Shown here piece after piece: positions 53,456-63,547 of a DNA stretch of 64,000 nt. Under the pieces are notes generated by a model. That model was not told the DNA's origin. It worked only from the letters and a program-made list of their open reading frames with translations, and ran no database searches. The DNA is from Sphingomonas cavernae (GTDB lineage Bacteria; Pseudomonadota; Alphaproteobacteria; Sphingomonadales; Sphingomonadaceae). The stretch covers positions 62,001 through 126,000 of the forward strand of contig NZ_QYUM01000002.1 of assembly GCF_003590775.1 (NCBI RefSeq). Reading direction: 5' to 3'. The translations under genes were made by a program, and so were the position numbers. Position 1 is the first letter of the stretch, and every line of letters starts with the position of its first letter.

Positions 53456-54223
53456 ATGGAGAAGACCAAAGTGGGGGGCGAAGCAGAGGAAGGCGGCGGC
53501 CAGGCACAGGCGCCGGCCAAGACGCGGGGGCCGGGCAGACGCTTGCATGGCGCGGTCGCGCACAAGCTGGGCACGGCGATCCTGTCGGGCGAATATGCGC
53601 CCGGCGATACGCTTTCGGGCGAGGTCGCCTTTGCCGAGGAGCTAGAAATTTCGCGCAGCGCCTATCGCGAGGCGGTGCAGGTGCTCACCGCCAAGGGCCT
53701 CGTCGAAAGCCGCCCCAAGGCCGGCACGCGGGTCCTGCCGCGCAACCGCTGGAACCTGCTGGATCCCGATGTGCTCGCCTGGGCCTTTGCGGGCGAACCC
53801 GACATCGAATTCATCCGCAACCTGTTCGAACTGCGCTCCATCGTTGAACCCGCCGCCGCGCGTCTGGCCGCCGAACGGCGCGATAAGTCGGACATCAAGA
53901 TGATGAAGGAGGCGCTGGCGGCGATGCGGCGCCATACGCTCGCCACCGAGGCAGGCCGCGCGGCCGATCGCGACTTTCACAACGCGATACTGCGCGCGAC
54001 GCACAATGACGCGCTGATGGCGCTTACTGCAAGCATCGGAGCTGCGGTCAACTGGACCACCCAGTTCAAGCAGCGCGCACGAGCGCTCCCGCGCAACCCG
54101 ATCCCCGATCATGCCCGCGTCTACGATGCGATCGCCGCCAGCGACGGCGAGGCCGCGAGCGAAGCGATGCGTGTGCTGATAGACCTCGCGCTCGAGGATA
54201 CGCGCAGTTCGATTCAAAGCTGA
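53456..54223 (+). CDS. GntR/FadR-family (FCD) regulator of the sugar pathway
   Basis: A 255-residue GntR-type regulator of the FadR subfamily. Winged helix at residues about 30-95 (LHGAVAHKLGTAILSGEYAPGDTLSGEVAFAEELEISRSAYREAVQVLTAKGLVESRPKAGTRVLPR), then the FCD effector domain with Asp/His metal ligands (DRDFHNAILRATHNDAL). ATG 53456 follows GAGGG; a longer open frame to 52646 is antisense to KGSADH and not real. It sits between the two halves of the sugar pathway and probably represses both, with a keto-deoxy sugar acid as effector. Confidence 0.9.
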   Translation: MEKTKVGGEAEEGGGQAQAPAKTRGPGRRLHGAVAHKLGTAILSGEYAPGDTLSGEVAFAEELEISRSAYREAVQVLTAKGLVESRPKAGTRVLPRNRWNLLDPDVLAWAFAGEPDIEFIRNLFELRSIVEPAAARLAAERRDKSDIKMMKEALAAMRRHTLATEAGRAADRDFHNAILRATHNDALMALTASIGAAVNWTTQFKQRARALPRNPIPDHARVYDAIAASDGEAASEAMRVLIDLALEDTRSSIQS

Positions 54224-54244
54224 CGACGCAGCCAGCGCTGCAGG

Positions 54245-54283
54245 AAAAGGCCCCGCCTCCATGACGGAAGCGGGGCCTTTTTT
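54245..54283. terminator. Bidirectional terminator between the FCD regulator and the symporter
   Basis: A 12-bp stem AAAAGGCCCCGC/GCGGGGCCTTTT (54245-54256 with 54270-54281) has T runs on both strands and separates the convergent genes. Confidence 0.92.
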
Positions 54284-54312
54284 AGCTGCTCACCCGGGCG
54301 AATCGACGCATC

Positions 54313-55620
54313 TCAATCGACATGCTGGTCAGGCAGGGCGTGTGTCGGACGCGAACCCCATAGCGCATAGAACAGAATGTAGAGTTCGCAGACGGCGGTC
54401 AGCAGGAACGAGGTCTGCAGGCCATAAATATCCGCCAGCCAGCCCTGGACGACGACCAGCGCGCCGCCCGCGATCGCCATGATCAGCAGCCCAGAGCCCT
54501 CCTCGGTCAACGGACCAAGCCCCTTGATGCCCAGCGTGAAGATGGTCGGGAACATGATCGAGTGGAACAGTCCGACAAGGATGAGCGACCACATCGCGAC
54601 CGGGCCATGCGCAAACACCGTGATTATCATGACGATGAACGCGCCGATCGAAAAGACGGCGAGCACCTTGGCGGCATCGATTCGCTGCATGATTGCCGAA
54701 CCAATGAATCGCCCCACCATCATGCCGCCCCAGAGAAACGTCAGATAGCGGCCCGCCTGCTCATGAGTCAGATTCGCGATGTCGGGCTGGCTGACGAAGT
54801 TGACGAATAGATTGGCGACGCCGATTTCGGCGATCAGATAGATGAAGATCGCCGGAACGCCGAACACCAGATTGCGGTGCGCCCACAGCGAATGCTTTTT
54901 GCGTTCCTCCTTGGCCATGCGCATCGTCGCGGCCCCCATGCTGGGCAGCGGAAAGCGCGCGATGACGACGGCGAGCACGAGAAGCACGACGGCAACCAGA
55001 CCGTAAGGCAGGATCACCGACTGTGCGTCGGCGAGCCGCTCGGCCTGCGTCAGTATCACGCCCGTCTCGGCCGTGCCGCCCTTGGATCGGCCGAGAATGA
55101 GGTAGGCGCCGAACAAGGGAGCCAGCATCGTCCCCGCAGAATTCATCGCCTGCACCAGATTGAGGCGTGAAGAGGCGGTTTCGGGCTTGCCGACCACCGC
55201 GACATAAGGATTGGCGGCGACCTGCAGCAAGGTGATGCCGCTCGCGATCACGAACAGCATGACAAGTGTGACGCCATAGGACGGGATGCTGGCCGCGAGC
55301 ATCATGCCCAGCGAGCCGGCCGCCATGACCAGCAGGCCCACCACCAGGGATTTCTGATAACCGATGCGCTCGATCAGCTTGGCCGAGGGAATCGAGGCAA
55401 CGAAATACGCGATGAACCAGACCGATTCGATTAGTGTTGTCTGGGTATAGCTGAGGTCAAATACGCTGCGCAGATGCGGCAGCAGCGTGTTGTTGATGAC
55501 GGTGATGAAGCCCCACATGAAAAAGAGGCTCGCGAGCAGGGTGAGCGCCGAGCGGTAGCTCGTGCCTTCCATTCCCGGCCCTGCGGCCGGTGTTGCGGAC
55601 GTCGATATCGGTGAAGCCAT
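54313..55620 (-). CDS. fucP: FucP-type sugar:proton symporter (MFS, FHS family)
   Basis: A 435-residue, twelve-helix MFS transporter of the fucose-galactose-glucose group. LLASLFFMWGFITVINNTLLPHLRSVF is the diagnostic first helix, and ITLLQVAANPYVAVVG and SRLNLVQAMNSAGTMLAPLFGAYLIL are FHS signatures. It should import L-fucose, D-galactose, glucose or arabinose with protons; galactose or arabinose fits the neighbouring catabolic genes. It is divergent from galM with an FCD operator between them. Confidence 0.92.
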   Translation of the reverse strand: MASPISTSATPAAGPGMEGTSYRSALTLLASLFFMWGFITVINNTLLPHLRSVFDLSYTQTTLIESVWFIAYFVASIPSAKLIERIGYQKSLVVGLLVMAAGSLGMMLAASIPSYGVTLVMLFVIASGITLLQVAANPYVAVVGKPETASSRLNLVQAMNSAGTMLAPLFGAYLILGRSKGGTAETGVILTQAERLADAQSVILPYGLVAVVLLVLAVVIARFPLPSMGAATMRMAKEERKKHSLWAHRNLVFGVPAIFIYLIAEIGVANLFVNFVSQPDIANLTHEQAGRYLTFLWGGMMVGRFIGSAIMQRIDAAKVLAVFSIGAFIVMIITVFAHGPVAMWSLILVGLFHSIMFPTIFTLGIKGLGPLTEEGSGLLIMAIAGGALVVVQGWLADIYGLQTSFLLTAVCELYILFYALWGSRPTHALPDQHVD

Positions 55621-55685
55621 GCCACCCTTCTCCAGATTTATGCCCCGTCCGCGATCATTGCCGACACGGCTTGCGCTTGTTTATT

Positions 55686-55696
55686 TTGTCGGACTA
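55686..55696. promoter_or_regulatory. FCD/GntR operator between symporter and galM genes
   Basis: TTGTCGGACTA fits the FadR-subfamily consensus TNGTNNNACNA at every fixed position. It lies 66 bases from the symporter start and 52 bases from galM. The FCD regulator is encoded 1.5 kb away. Confidence 0.55.
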
Positions 55697-55747
55697 TATG
55701 CAGAGCAAGATTGCGTCAATGGGCGCCCATAACCGGGAGGGATAGAA

Positions 55748-56896
55748 ATGCGAAGGCTGGTCAGGACGAGTGCGGCGCTGGGCTGTCTGGCGACTGCACT
55801 GATGGCGGGCCCCGCAGCGCTCGCCACCGAGGCCAACCGCGTGCCCGCGGGCACACTCAAGGATGGCACCGCGATCGAGGCGATCACGCTCAGCAACAGT
55901 CACGGCGTGTCGGCGACGATCCTCACCTACGGCGCGACGCTGCAATCGCTCGTCGCCCCGGATCGGGCCGGCAAGACCGCCGATGTCGTGCTCGGCTATG
56001 ACGACCTCGCCGCCTATGTCGACCATCCCAATTATTTCGGCGTGACGGTCGGCCGTTACGCCAATCGCATCGCCGGAGGCCGCTTCACCATCGAAGGTCG
56101 GTCCTACCAGTTGCCGCTCAACGACAAGACCAATTCGCTGCATGGCGGCGGCAAGGGCTTCGACAAGGTCGCGTGGAAAGTCGTGTCAGCGAAGAGCGGT
56201 CCGACCGCGACGCTGGTGCTGTCCTACAGCAGCCCCGACGGCGATTCGGACTATCCCGGCAAGCTCGACGCCACCGTCACCTATTCGCTCGACGAAGCCG
56301 GCGCACTGACCATCGCCTTCGACGCGAAGACCGACAAGCCAACGGTCGTCAACATGACCAACCATGCGATCTTCAACCTGGCCGGCGAAGGATCGGCTGA
56401 CGGCGCCACCGGCCATCTGCTGACGATCCCCGCCAAGGCCTACACACCGGTCGATGAAAGGCTGATCCCGACGGGCGAGCTACGCCCTGTGCAAGGCACG
56501 GTGTTCGATTTCCGCACCCCCCGTCGCGTCGCCGACGGCATCCGTGATGGCCGCGATCAGCAGATCCGTTTCGGCCGCGGCTACGATCACAATTTCGCGC
56601 TCGACAAGGGGCTCACGAAGGCGCCCGAACTCGTCGCCAAGCTGGAGGATCCGCAATCGGGCCGCGTGCTCGAGGTGCTCAGCACTGAGCCGGGCGTTCA
56701 GTTCTATGCCGGCAACTTTCTCGACGGCACGCTCATTGGCAAGCAGGGACATGTCTACCGCATGGGCGACGGTATCGCGCTCGAGCCGCAGAAATTCCCC
56801 GACGCCCCGAACCAGCCAAGCTTTCTCTCCGCGCGCGTGGACCCCGGCAAGCCTTACCGGCACGTGATGATCTACCGCCTGTCCACGACCCGTTGA
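55748..56896 (+). CDS. galM: Secreted aldose 1-epimerase (mutarotase)
   Basis: A 382-residue galactose mutarotase with a signal peptide ([26 protein letters not shown]), so it works in the periplasm. [31 protein letters not shown] (active-site His) and [14 protein letters not shown] (second His) are conserved, and the catalytic Glu is in [14 protein letters not shown]. It interconverts sugar anomers before uptake or oxidation. It overlaps the 3' neighbour's upstream region; the dehydratase start is 12 bases after its stop. Confidence 0.92.
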   Translation: MRRLVRTSAALGCLATALMAGPAALATEANRVPAGTLKDGTAIEAITLSNSHGVSATILTYGATLQSLVAPDRAGKTADVVLGYDDLAAYVDHPNYFGVTVGRYANRIAGGRFTIEGRSYQLPLNDKTNSLHGGGKGFDKVAWKVVSAKSGPTATLVLSYSSPDGDSDYPGKLDATVTYSLDEAGALTIAFDAKTDKPTVVNMTNHAIFNLAGEGSADGATGHLLTIPAKAYTPVDERLIPTGELRPVQGTVFDFRTPRRVADGIRDGRDQQIRFGRGYDHNFALDKGLTKAPELVAKLEDPQSGRVLEVLSTEPGVQFYAGNFLDGTLIGKQGHVYRMGDGIALEPQKFPDAPNQPSFLSARVDPGKPYRHVMIYRLSTTR

Positions 56897-56907
56897 ACGG
56901 ATACCCA

Positions 56908-58704
56908 ATGACCGACACTTCCACGCCCCGGCTCCGTTCACGCGCCTGGTTCGACAACCCCGACAATATCGACATGACCGCGCTTTATCTGGAGCGGTAC
57001 CTGAACTTCGGCCTCAGCCTGGAGGAATTGCGCTCGGGCAAGCCGATCATCGGCATCGCCCAGACGGGCAGCGATCTTTCGCCGTGCAACCGTCATCATC
57101 TCGTGCTCGCCGAACGCATCCGCGAGGGCATTCGCGAGGCGGGCGGCATCGCGCTGGAATTCCCGGTCCATCCGATCCAGGAAACCGGCAAACGTCCGAC
57201 CGCGGGGCTTGATCGCAACCTCGCCTATCTCGGTCTCGTCGAGGCGCTCTACGGCTATCCGATCGACGGCGTGGTGCTGACGACCGGCTGCGACAAGACG
57301 ACGCCTGCCTGCCTGATGGCAGCGGCCACCGTGAACATTCCGGCGATCGCGCTGTCGGTGGGCCCGATGCTCAACGGTTGGCACAAGGGCGAGTGGACCG
57401 GTTCGGGTACGATCGTCTGGAAGGGCCGGCAGATGCTCGCCGCCGGGGAGATCGACGATGCCGGCTTCATCAAGCTAGTCGCCTCGTCGGCGCCGTCGAC
57501 GGGCTATTGCAACACCATGGGTACGGCGACGACGATGAACAGCCTGGCCGAAGCGCTGGGCATGATGTTGCCCGGCTCGGCGGCGATTCCGGCTCCCTAT
57601 CGCGACCGGCAGGAAGTCGCCTATCTGACCGGCAAGCGCATCGTCGAGATGGTGGCCGAGGACCTCAAGCCGTCCGACATCCTGACGCTTGACGCCTTCC
57701 ACAACGCGATCGTCGTCAACTCCGCGATCGGCGGCTCGACCAACGCGCCGATCCACCTCGCCGCGATCGCGCGCCATATCGGGGTCGAACTGCCGCTCAA
57801 GGACTGGGAGACCAAGGGGCACAAGGTGCCGCTGCTGGTCAACCTGCAACCCGCCGGCGAGTATCTCGGCGAGGATTACTATCGTGCCGGCGGCGTCCCC
57901 GCCGTGGTCGCCCAGTTGATGGGCCAGGGCCTGATCCGCGAGCAGGCAATGACGGTCAATGGGCAGACGATGGGCGAGAATTGCCGCGATGCCACAATCG
58001 AGGACGAACGCGTGATTCGCCGTTTCGATCAGCCGCTCAGGGAGGAGGCCGGCTTCCTCGTCCTTTCGGGCAATTTGTTCGACGCCGCGATCATGAAGAC
58101 CAGCGTGATCGACGAAGCTTTCCGCACGCGCTACCTCTCCAATCCCGACGATCCCAATGCCTTTGAAGGGCCGGTTGTCGTTTTCGACGGGCCCGAGGAC
58201 TATCACCATCGCATCGACGACCCGGCGCTCGGCATCACGCCTGAAACCCTGTTGTTCATGCGCGGCGCCGGGCCGATCGGCTATCCGGGTGCGGCGGAAG
58301 TCGTCAACATGCGCCCGCCCGCCTATCTGATCACCGAAGGCATCGGTGCGCTCCCCTGTGTTGGCGACGGCCGTCAGTCGGGCACCAGCGGGAGCCCTTC
58401 GATCCTGAACGCGAGCCCCGAGGCCGCGGCGAATGGCGGCCTCGCGCTGCTCCGGACGGGCGACCGCGTCCGCGTCGACCTCAACAAGGGCACGGTCGAC
58501 GTGCTGATCGCCGCGGAGGAGCTGGCCGATCGTCGCAGCGCGCTGGAAGCGGCGGGCGGCTATGCCTATCCTGCGTCGCAAACGCCGTGGCAGGAGATCC
58601 AGCGTTCGATTGTCGGGCAAATGGACAGCGGCGCGATCCTCGAAGGATCGGAGAAATACCAGCGCATCGCGCAGACCCAGGGCCTGCCGCGCGACAATCA
58701 TTGA
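56908..58704 (+). CDS. IlvD/Edd-family sugar-acid dehydratase (arabinonate/galactonate type)
   Basis: A 598-residue Fe-S dehydratase. Cluster cysteines are in [21 protein letters not shown] and [24 protein letters not shown]. The length and sequence [37 protein letters not shown] match L-arabinonate/D-xylonate dehydratases rather than IlvD itself. It converts the aldonate to the 2-keto-3-deoxy acid. I prefer ATG 56908; TTG 56893 overlapping the galM stop is possible. Confidence 0.9.
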   Translation: MTDTSTPRLRSRAWFDNPDNIDMTALYLERYLNFGLSLEELRSGKPIIGIAQTGSDLSPCNRHHLVLAERIREGIREAGGIALEFPVHPIQETGKRPTAGLDRNLAYLGLVEALYGYPIDGVVLTTGCDKTTPACLMAAATVNIPAIALSVGPMLNGWHKGEWTGSGTIVWKGRQMLAAGEIDDAGFIKLVASSAPSTGYCNTMGTATTMNSLAEALGMMLPGSAAIPAPYRDRQEVAYLTGKRIVEMVAEDLKPSDILTLDAFHNAIVVNSAIGGSTNAPIHLAAIARHIGVELPLKDWETKGHKVPLLVNLQPAGEYLGEDYYRAGGVPAVVAQLMGQGLIREQAMTVNGQTMGENCRDATIEDERVIRRFDQPLREEAGFLVLSGNLFDAAIMKTSVIDEAFRTRYLSNPDDPNAFEGPVVVFDGPEDYHHRIDDPALGITPETLLFMRGAGPIGYPGAAEVVNMRPPAYLITEGIGALPCVGDGRQSGTSGSPSILNASPEAAANGGLALLRTGDRVRVDLNKGTVDVLIAAEELADRRSALEAAGGYAYPASQTPWQEIQRSIVGQMDSGAILEGSEKYQRIAQTQGLPRDNH

Positions 58705-58733
58705 TCGCGGGCGGCGAACAAGGCGGGAGCATC

Positions 58734-59591
58734 ATGGCCGAATGGACGATTGTCGCGCGTGACGTGCGCGACCAGTTGGGCGAAGGCGCCCTGTGGTCGG
58801 AGCGTGACAATGCGGTCTACTGGGTGGACATCCTTGGCCCGGCGCTGAACCGGCTGGAACTCTCCACCGGCGCGGTCACGCGCTGGCCAATGTCCGAGCC
58901 GCTCGGCTGGGTGGTCGAACGCATCGGCGGCGGCTTCATCGGCGGCTTCAAGAGCGGGTTCGCTGAAATCGATCTCGCCCCGTTCGCCATCCGCCCGATC
59001 GGCGATCCCGAGCCGGAATTTCCCGGCAATCGCATGAACGACGGCAAAGCGGATGCTCATGGCTGCATCTGGTGCGGTACGATGGACATGGCCGAGGAAC
59101 AGGACAGCGGCTCGCTCTATCGCTTCGATCCTGACCGCCGCTGGACACGCCTGGACAGCGGCTACCGCGTGCCCAACGGCCCCGCCTTCTCCGATTGCGG
59201 GCGCTGGCTCTACCACGCTGATACCGGCCGCCGCGTCATCTACCGCTTTGCACGCAGCAAGGACGGTGCGATCGTCGATCGCCAGCCCTTCATCCATTTC
59301 GCTGAAGCCGATGGATGTCCCGACGGCATGACCGTGGACGCGGAAGGCCATCTCTGGGTAGCGCATTGGGGCGGCGGACGCATCAGCCGCTTCACGCCCG
59401 ACGGCGCACTCGGCCGTTCGATCGCCCTGCCCGCCCGTCAGGTCACCAACATAACCTTCGCCGGCGCTGATCTCGACCGCATGTTCGTCACCTCGGCTGC
59501 CACGGGGCTGACCGAGGGCCCCCATGACGGCGCGCTCTTCGAGGTTGACTGCGGAATCCGCGGCCTGCCGACTCATTACTTCGGCGGCTGA
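58734..59591 (+). CDS. SMP-30/gluconolactonase-family aldonolactonase
   Basis: A 285-residue six-bladed propeller lactonase. Metal ligands of the family are seen as LGEGALWSE (E17), NRMNDGKADAHG, VPNGPAFS and CPDGMTVDAEGHLWVA. It hydrolyses the lactone made by the sugar 1-dehydrogenase. GGGAG precedes ATG 58734. It is the last gene of the galM-dehydratase-lactonase group. Confidence 0.93.
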   Translation: MAEWTIVARDVRDQLGEGALWSERDNAVYWVDILGPALNRLELSTGAVTRWPMSEPLGWVVERIGGGFIGGFKSGFAEIDLAPFAIRPIGDPEPEFPGNRMNDGKADAHGCIWCGTMDMAEEQDSGSLYRFDPDRRWTRLDSGYRVPNGPAFSDCGRWLYHADTGRRVIYRFARSKDGAIVDRQPFIHFAEADGCPDGMTVDAEGHLWVAHWGGGRISRFTPDGALGRSIALPARQVTNITFAGADLDRMFVTSAATGLTEGPHDGALFEVDCGIRGLPTHYFGG

Positions 59592-59609
59592 ATCCCGAGC
59601 GGAAGACGC

Positions 59610-60839
59610 TCAGTCGTTTGCTTTAACATCCGCCGCCGGTGGCTTCGCCAACGCCTCGCATAAACGATCGGTGGCCAACGCGATACGCGATTCGGCGGTC
59701 GAGCGGTTGGCGGCGCTGTTCTCAACGGCGCGCGTTTCCGTGTTGAACGCGAGCAGGCTGCCGACGCGCTGGTCCGGACACAGGCTGAGATAGGCACGGA
59801 AGCCGTTCTGATCGCCGTTGTGCCCGATGATGCGTACCGTCTGGCCCTGGTCGATGAAGAAGGAAAGCCCGCTTTGCGTCGTCTCGGTCATGCGACCTTG
59901 CGTGAAGTCTTCGCCCGCCGCGATTTGCGGCCGCCACATCTCCTCGAGCGAGGATCGCTTCAGGACAAGGTCGTACGCGGATTGTCGCGTCGTATCGCCA
60001 AGCAGGAAGGCCAGATATTTCGCCATGTCGGGCAACGGCGCGTTGAGCCCGCCGTTCGACACGGTCACGCCGGTATCGACGTCGAATGGCGCCGCGACAC
60101 GTTTGGCTTCGCGGATGTAATAGCTGTGCGACCGGTAGCGCAGGAGATGCGGCGGCGTGCGATCGAAATAGCTGGCGTGCATGCTTAGCGGCTTCAAGAT
60201 GTTCTTGTCGATAAAGACTTCGAAATCCTCACCCGAAAGCCGCTCGATCACTTGCCCCAGATAGACGATGCCGGGATTGGAATAGCTGAAACGCGTCCCG
60301 GGCCGGAACTGGACCTCGGTATAGGGAAGCATCGCCGCGAGTTGGGTCCAGACCTTGGGTTCGAATGGCTGCCAGTCGTGATCCCGCCAGGGCCATGTGG
60401 GACCCCCAAACCCGGCGCTGTGGCTCATCAAATGGCGCAGCGTGATCGCGCTCGCGTCGCCGAATGGGTTATGCACCGTGGCGAGTTCGGGGACGTAGCG
60501 GATGATGGGATCATCGAGCGTCAACAGTCCGCGATCACGCAGTTGCATGATCGCAATCCCGGTCATGGTCTTGGTGATGGATGCCCAGTGATAGATGGTT
60601 TGGGCATCGACGGGGACGTGCGCATTGACGTCCTGCTCGCCCAGATGATCGGCGACGACGGTGCGACCGTCGCGCACGACGTAGAAGCTGCTTCCGGCAA
60701 TGCCGGAACGCCGCATTTCGGTGCGGTGAAGCTTGCGAAAGTCGCTCAGCGCTGCCTCGAAGGAGCGCTCGCCAGCCGCAGCCGGGCCGGCGATCTGCGA
60801 AGCAGCAAGCAGCAATGTGGCAGCGAGCCAACGCGACAT
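59610..60839 (-). CDS. Secreted serine hydrolase, beta-lactamase/class C-like
   Basis: A 409-residue serine hydrolase of the beta-lactamase superfamily (AmpC/EstB/D-aminopeptidase-like). Signal peptide MSRWLAATLLLAASQIAGPAAA; catalytic SxxK is S87-ITK (HWASITKTMTG), the YSN motif is in RFSYSNPGIVYLGQ, and HNGD replaces the KTG box. Such proteins are often esterases or peptidases, so beta-lactam hydrolysis should not be assumed. It is convergent with the lactonase gene. Confidence 0.9.
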   Translation of the reverse strand: MSRWLAATLLLAASQIAGPAAAGERSFEAALSDFRKLHRTEMRRSGIAGSSFYVVRDGRTVVADHLGEQDVNAHVPVDAQTIYHWASITKTMTGIAIMQLRDRGLLTLDDPIIRYVPELATVHNPFGDASAITLRHLMSHSAGFGGPTWPWRDHDWQPFEPKVWTQLAAMLPYTEVQFRPGTRFSYSNPGIVYLGQVIERLSGEDFEVFIDKNILKPLSMHASYFDRTPPHLLRYRSHSYYIREAKRVAAPFDVDTGVTVSNGGLNAPLPDMAKYLAFLLGDTTRQSAYDLVLKRSSLEEMWRPQIAAGEDFTQGRMTETTQSGLSFFIDQGQTVRIIGHNGDQNGFRAYLSLCPDQRVGSLLAFNTETRAVENSAANRSTAESRIALATDRLCEALAKPPAADVKAND

Positions 60840-61384
60840 GGTGATCTTCCCCCGTACTTTTCGGTGACTGAGCTACCTTGGCGGAGGGTTTATCCACCTG
60901 ACAACTGGAAATCTTCCTGCTGCCAATTCGTCGCCCAGTGCCTGATTCTTCTGCCGGGTGAAGCGAGAAGCGGCCAAAAATCAGCCACCATCACTTGCAA
61001 GGGTTGGTGCCCCACCCTGGATAAACATAACGAGTACGTCTCGCCGTTAGAACTACTATAGGGCCGCTGTTTGTTGCCGGCTACTGGCTTACGCCGCATC
61101 GCAGTGCCGCTTAGCCCTGCGACGGGTAAAAGTGCGCCGCTCGCGGCAGCGGACGTGCCTTTGCTCAGGGTTTTTCCCGATAGGATTTGATCCGTCAGCA
61201 CAATAGTCTTTTGGCTCACTATCCCGAAAGACGATGTCCGTGAACGACGCGGACCGCCTTGTAACGATGCGTTTCTCACTACAGCCGATAAGCCCGCGCA
61301 CCGCCATGTGGAGGGTATATGGGACATCTGAACTTCAACAGTCGCACGAAGATTCCACGCGTCAAACGCGCGAGCAGCACGCGC
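60840..61384. other. Intergenic region without a supported gene
   Basis: About 545 bases of lower GC than its surroundings lie between the divergent serine hydrolase and peptidase genes. A minus-strand frame (60890-61402) is open but shows no family features or codon bias. A hairpin GTCCG/CGGAC is at 61232-61250. Promoters of both flanking genes must lie here. Confidence 0.5.
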
Positions 61385-63097
61385 ATGTCGTGCATTACGC
61401 ACGATTTCAATGCATGCAGGCGCGTCCTATGGTCACTATTCCTGATCGTATGCGTGGGCGTCACGGCCTGCAACGCGCCGCAGGACAAGGCGTCCCCCCA
61501 TACCCAAGCGCCGACATTCGATCCCAGGCGCTTGTCAGAAGAGGTAAGAACCCTCTCGTCAGAAGCGTTCGAAGGTCGCGGTCCCGGAACGCCCGGCGAA
61601 ATCAAGACTATCGAGCATATCTCTGCGCGGCTTCAGGCCGACGGCCTGCAGCCTGGCGGCGATCTCAAGGACGGCAAGCGCCTCTGGACGCAGGCGGTCC
61701 CATTGTTGCGCGCGGAGATCACCGGCACGCCCACCGTGTCGCTCAATATCGGCGGCAAGTCGCAGGCGTTGACGCAGGGTCAACAGATCGCGCTGCGCCC
61801 CGCGCTGAACGGCGACACGCACGTCACCGTCAAGGACGCCCCGCTGGTGTTCGCCGGTTATGGCGTGAAGGCGCCGGGGCGCAACTGGGACGACTTCAAG
61901 GGCCTGAACGTCAAGGGCAAGATTCTGGTGGTCCTGATCAACGATCCCGATTTCGAAACCGGTCAAGGCGATTTCGGCGGCAAGGCCGCGACCTACTACG
62001 GCCGCTGGACTTACAAGTATGAGGAAGCCGCTCGCTTGGGTGCCGCAGGCCTGCTGATCGTCCATGAGGATGCGCCGGCCGCGTACGGCTGGGAGACGGT
62101 GAAGAATTCCTACACCCACGACCTGTACGACATGGTGCGCGACGACCCCAAATCGGCGCATGTGCCGCTGGAAGGCTGGATTCAGCGCGACCTCGCGGTG
62201 GCTCTGTTCAGGCAGGCCGGTCTGGATTTCGATGCAGTGAAGAAGCAGGCGCAAACGCGCGACTTCAAGCCAATCGATCTCAGGGCGAACCTCAGCGCCG
62301 ACTACACCGTCGATGCCAAGGTCATCACCACGCACAACATCGTCGGCCGCCTCGAAGGTAGCCAGCGCCCGAACGAGACGGTGATCTACAGCGCGCACTG
62401 GGACCATTTGGGCGTCGGCGAGCCCGACGCCAAGGGCGACCGCATCTACAACGGTGCGCTCGACAATGCGACTGGCACAGCGGCCTTGCTCGAACTGGGC
62501 CGCGCTTTCGCCCAGGCAAAGCAGAAGCCCGCACGCTCGCTGGTGTTTCTCTACACCACCGCGGAGGAGAAAAACCTGCTGGGCGCGGAATATTATGCGT
62601 CCAAGCCACTTTATCCGCTGGCCCAGACGGTCGCGGTGATCAATGTCGACTCGCTTCAACCATTTGGTCCGACGCGCGACTTCAGCGTCCTTGGCGACGC
62701 CAAATCCGATCTGCTCGACCAGTTGAGCGCCCTCGCAGCGAAGTGGGACGTGCGTTACTCACCTGACATCATGCCCGAAGCAGGCTTCTTCTTCCGCGGC
62801 GACCAGTTTCCATTCGCCCAGCGTGGTGTGCCGGCGTTCTGGTTCAATTCGGGCAGCGACCGCATCGACGGCGGTGTTGCAGCGACCAAGGCATGGAGTT
62901 CTGCTTATTTTCGCGACAGTTATCACCAGCCGTCAGACGAATGGCATGCCGACTGGCCGTTTACTGGCATGGCGCGTGATTTGCAGATCATCTACACGCT
63001 CGGCAGCGACCTCGCCAACGCGACGACCTGGCCGAACTGGGCACCGGATTCGGAGTATCGCGCCGCACGCGACGCCAGCGCGGATGAACGCAAGTAG
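61385..63097 (+). CDS. M28-family metallopeptidase, lipoprotein
   Basis: A 570-residue zinc aminopeptidase-like protein. The N-terminal signal ends LFLIVCVGVTAC, a lipobox. A PA-domain insert (residues about 100-230, VFAGYGVKAPGRNWDDFKGLNVKGKILVVLINDPDF) precedes the peptidase core with zinc ligands SAHWDHLG, LDNATGTA, TTAEEKNLLG, VINVDSLQ and DSYHQPSDEW. The start is uncertain: 61385 gives the compact signal, and the frame is open to 61319. The likely role is periplasmic or surface cleavage of N-terminal residues. Confidence 0.9.
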   Translation: MSCITHDFNACRRVLWSLFLIVCVGVTACNAPQDKASPHTQAPTFDPRRLSEEVRTLSSEAFEGRGPGTPGEIKTIEHISARLQADGLQPGGDLKDGKRLWTQAVPLLRAEITGTPTVSLNIGGKSQALTQGQQIALRPALNGDTHVTVKDAPLVFAGYGVKAPGRNWDDFKGLNVKGKILVVLINDPDFETGQGDFGGKAATYYGRWTYKYEEAARLGAAGLLIVHEDAPAAYGWETVKNSYTHDLYDMVRDDPKSAHVPLEGWIQRDLAVALFRQAGLDFDAVKKQAQTRDFKPIDLRANLSADYTVDAKVITTHNIVGRLEGSQRPNETVIYSAHWDHLGVGEPDAKGDRIYNGALDNATGTAALLELGRAFAQAKQKPARSLVFLYTTAEEKNLLGAEYYASKPLYPLAQTVAVINVDSLQPFGPTRDFSVLGDAKSDLLDQLSALAAKWDVRYSPDIMPEAGFFFRGDQFPFAQRGVPAFWFNSGSDRIDGGVAATKAWSSAYFRDSYHQPSDEWHADWPFTGMARDLQIIYTLGSDLANATTWPNWAPDSEYRAARDASADERK

Positions 63098-63141
63098 CCG
63101 CGGGATGGTCATGCGATGCTAAGTCAGGAGTTTGGCGCGCC

Positions 63142-63525
63142 GTGACGCTACGCACCCTGTTGAAACTGCAGTTCCTTTACGCCCTGCTCGGGCTCATCTA
63201 TTTGGCCGTCAGCTTCATCCGGATTCAGGGAGGCGAGGCAGGGCTGAGCAAGGCTCCGCCGGCTCCAGCGGCGGCAGCGTTCGTGGTCTACGCGCTTTGC
63301 GTGTACGTTTTCGGTGTCAGGTATAGGGAAAAGCCCTACCGCATAGCCATGGCGATCGCCATCCCGGTGCTGGCCTTCGGCGGCGTATTGGTGAACATCG
63401 TCAGCTATTTCCGTATCGGGCTGGAGGGGTACCACTCGTTCGGGGCCTGGGCCATTGGCACGGCTATCAATATCTACGGCGTAATCTGGAACATCGTCGC
63501 CGCTTTTGGGAAATACGAACGTTAA
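63142..63525 (+). CDS. Small membrane protein, unknown
   Basis: A 127-residue protein with about four hydrophobic segments (LQFLYALLGLIYLAVSFI, AAAAFVVYALCVYVFGV, IAMAIAIPVLAFGGVLVNIV, AWAIGTAINIYGVIWNIVAAF). The start is GTG 63142. I recognise no named family. It follows the peptidase gene by 44 bases and may be cotranscribed. Confidence 0.75.
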   Translation: MTLRTLLKLQFLYALLGLIYLAVSFIRIQGGEAGLSKAPPAPAAAAFVVYALCVYVFGVRYREKPYRIAMAIAIPVLAFGGVLVNIVSYFRIGLEGYHSFGAWAIGTAINIYGVIWNIVAAFGKYER

Positions 63526-63547
63526 CGTCCGGAATGATCGCGACCCG

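Noticed and set aside
59610-60839. Antibiotic-resistance beta-lactamase
   Set aside because: SxxK and YSN are present but the third box is HNGD and the closest architecture is esterase/peptidase-like, so resistance is not supported.
60890-61402. 170-aa minus-strand ORF upstream of the serine hydrolase
   Set aside because: No recognisable domain, no good ribosome site and weak codon bias; it overlaps the start of the peptidase gene.
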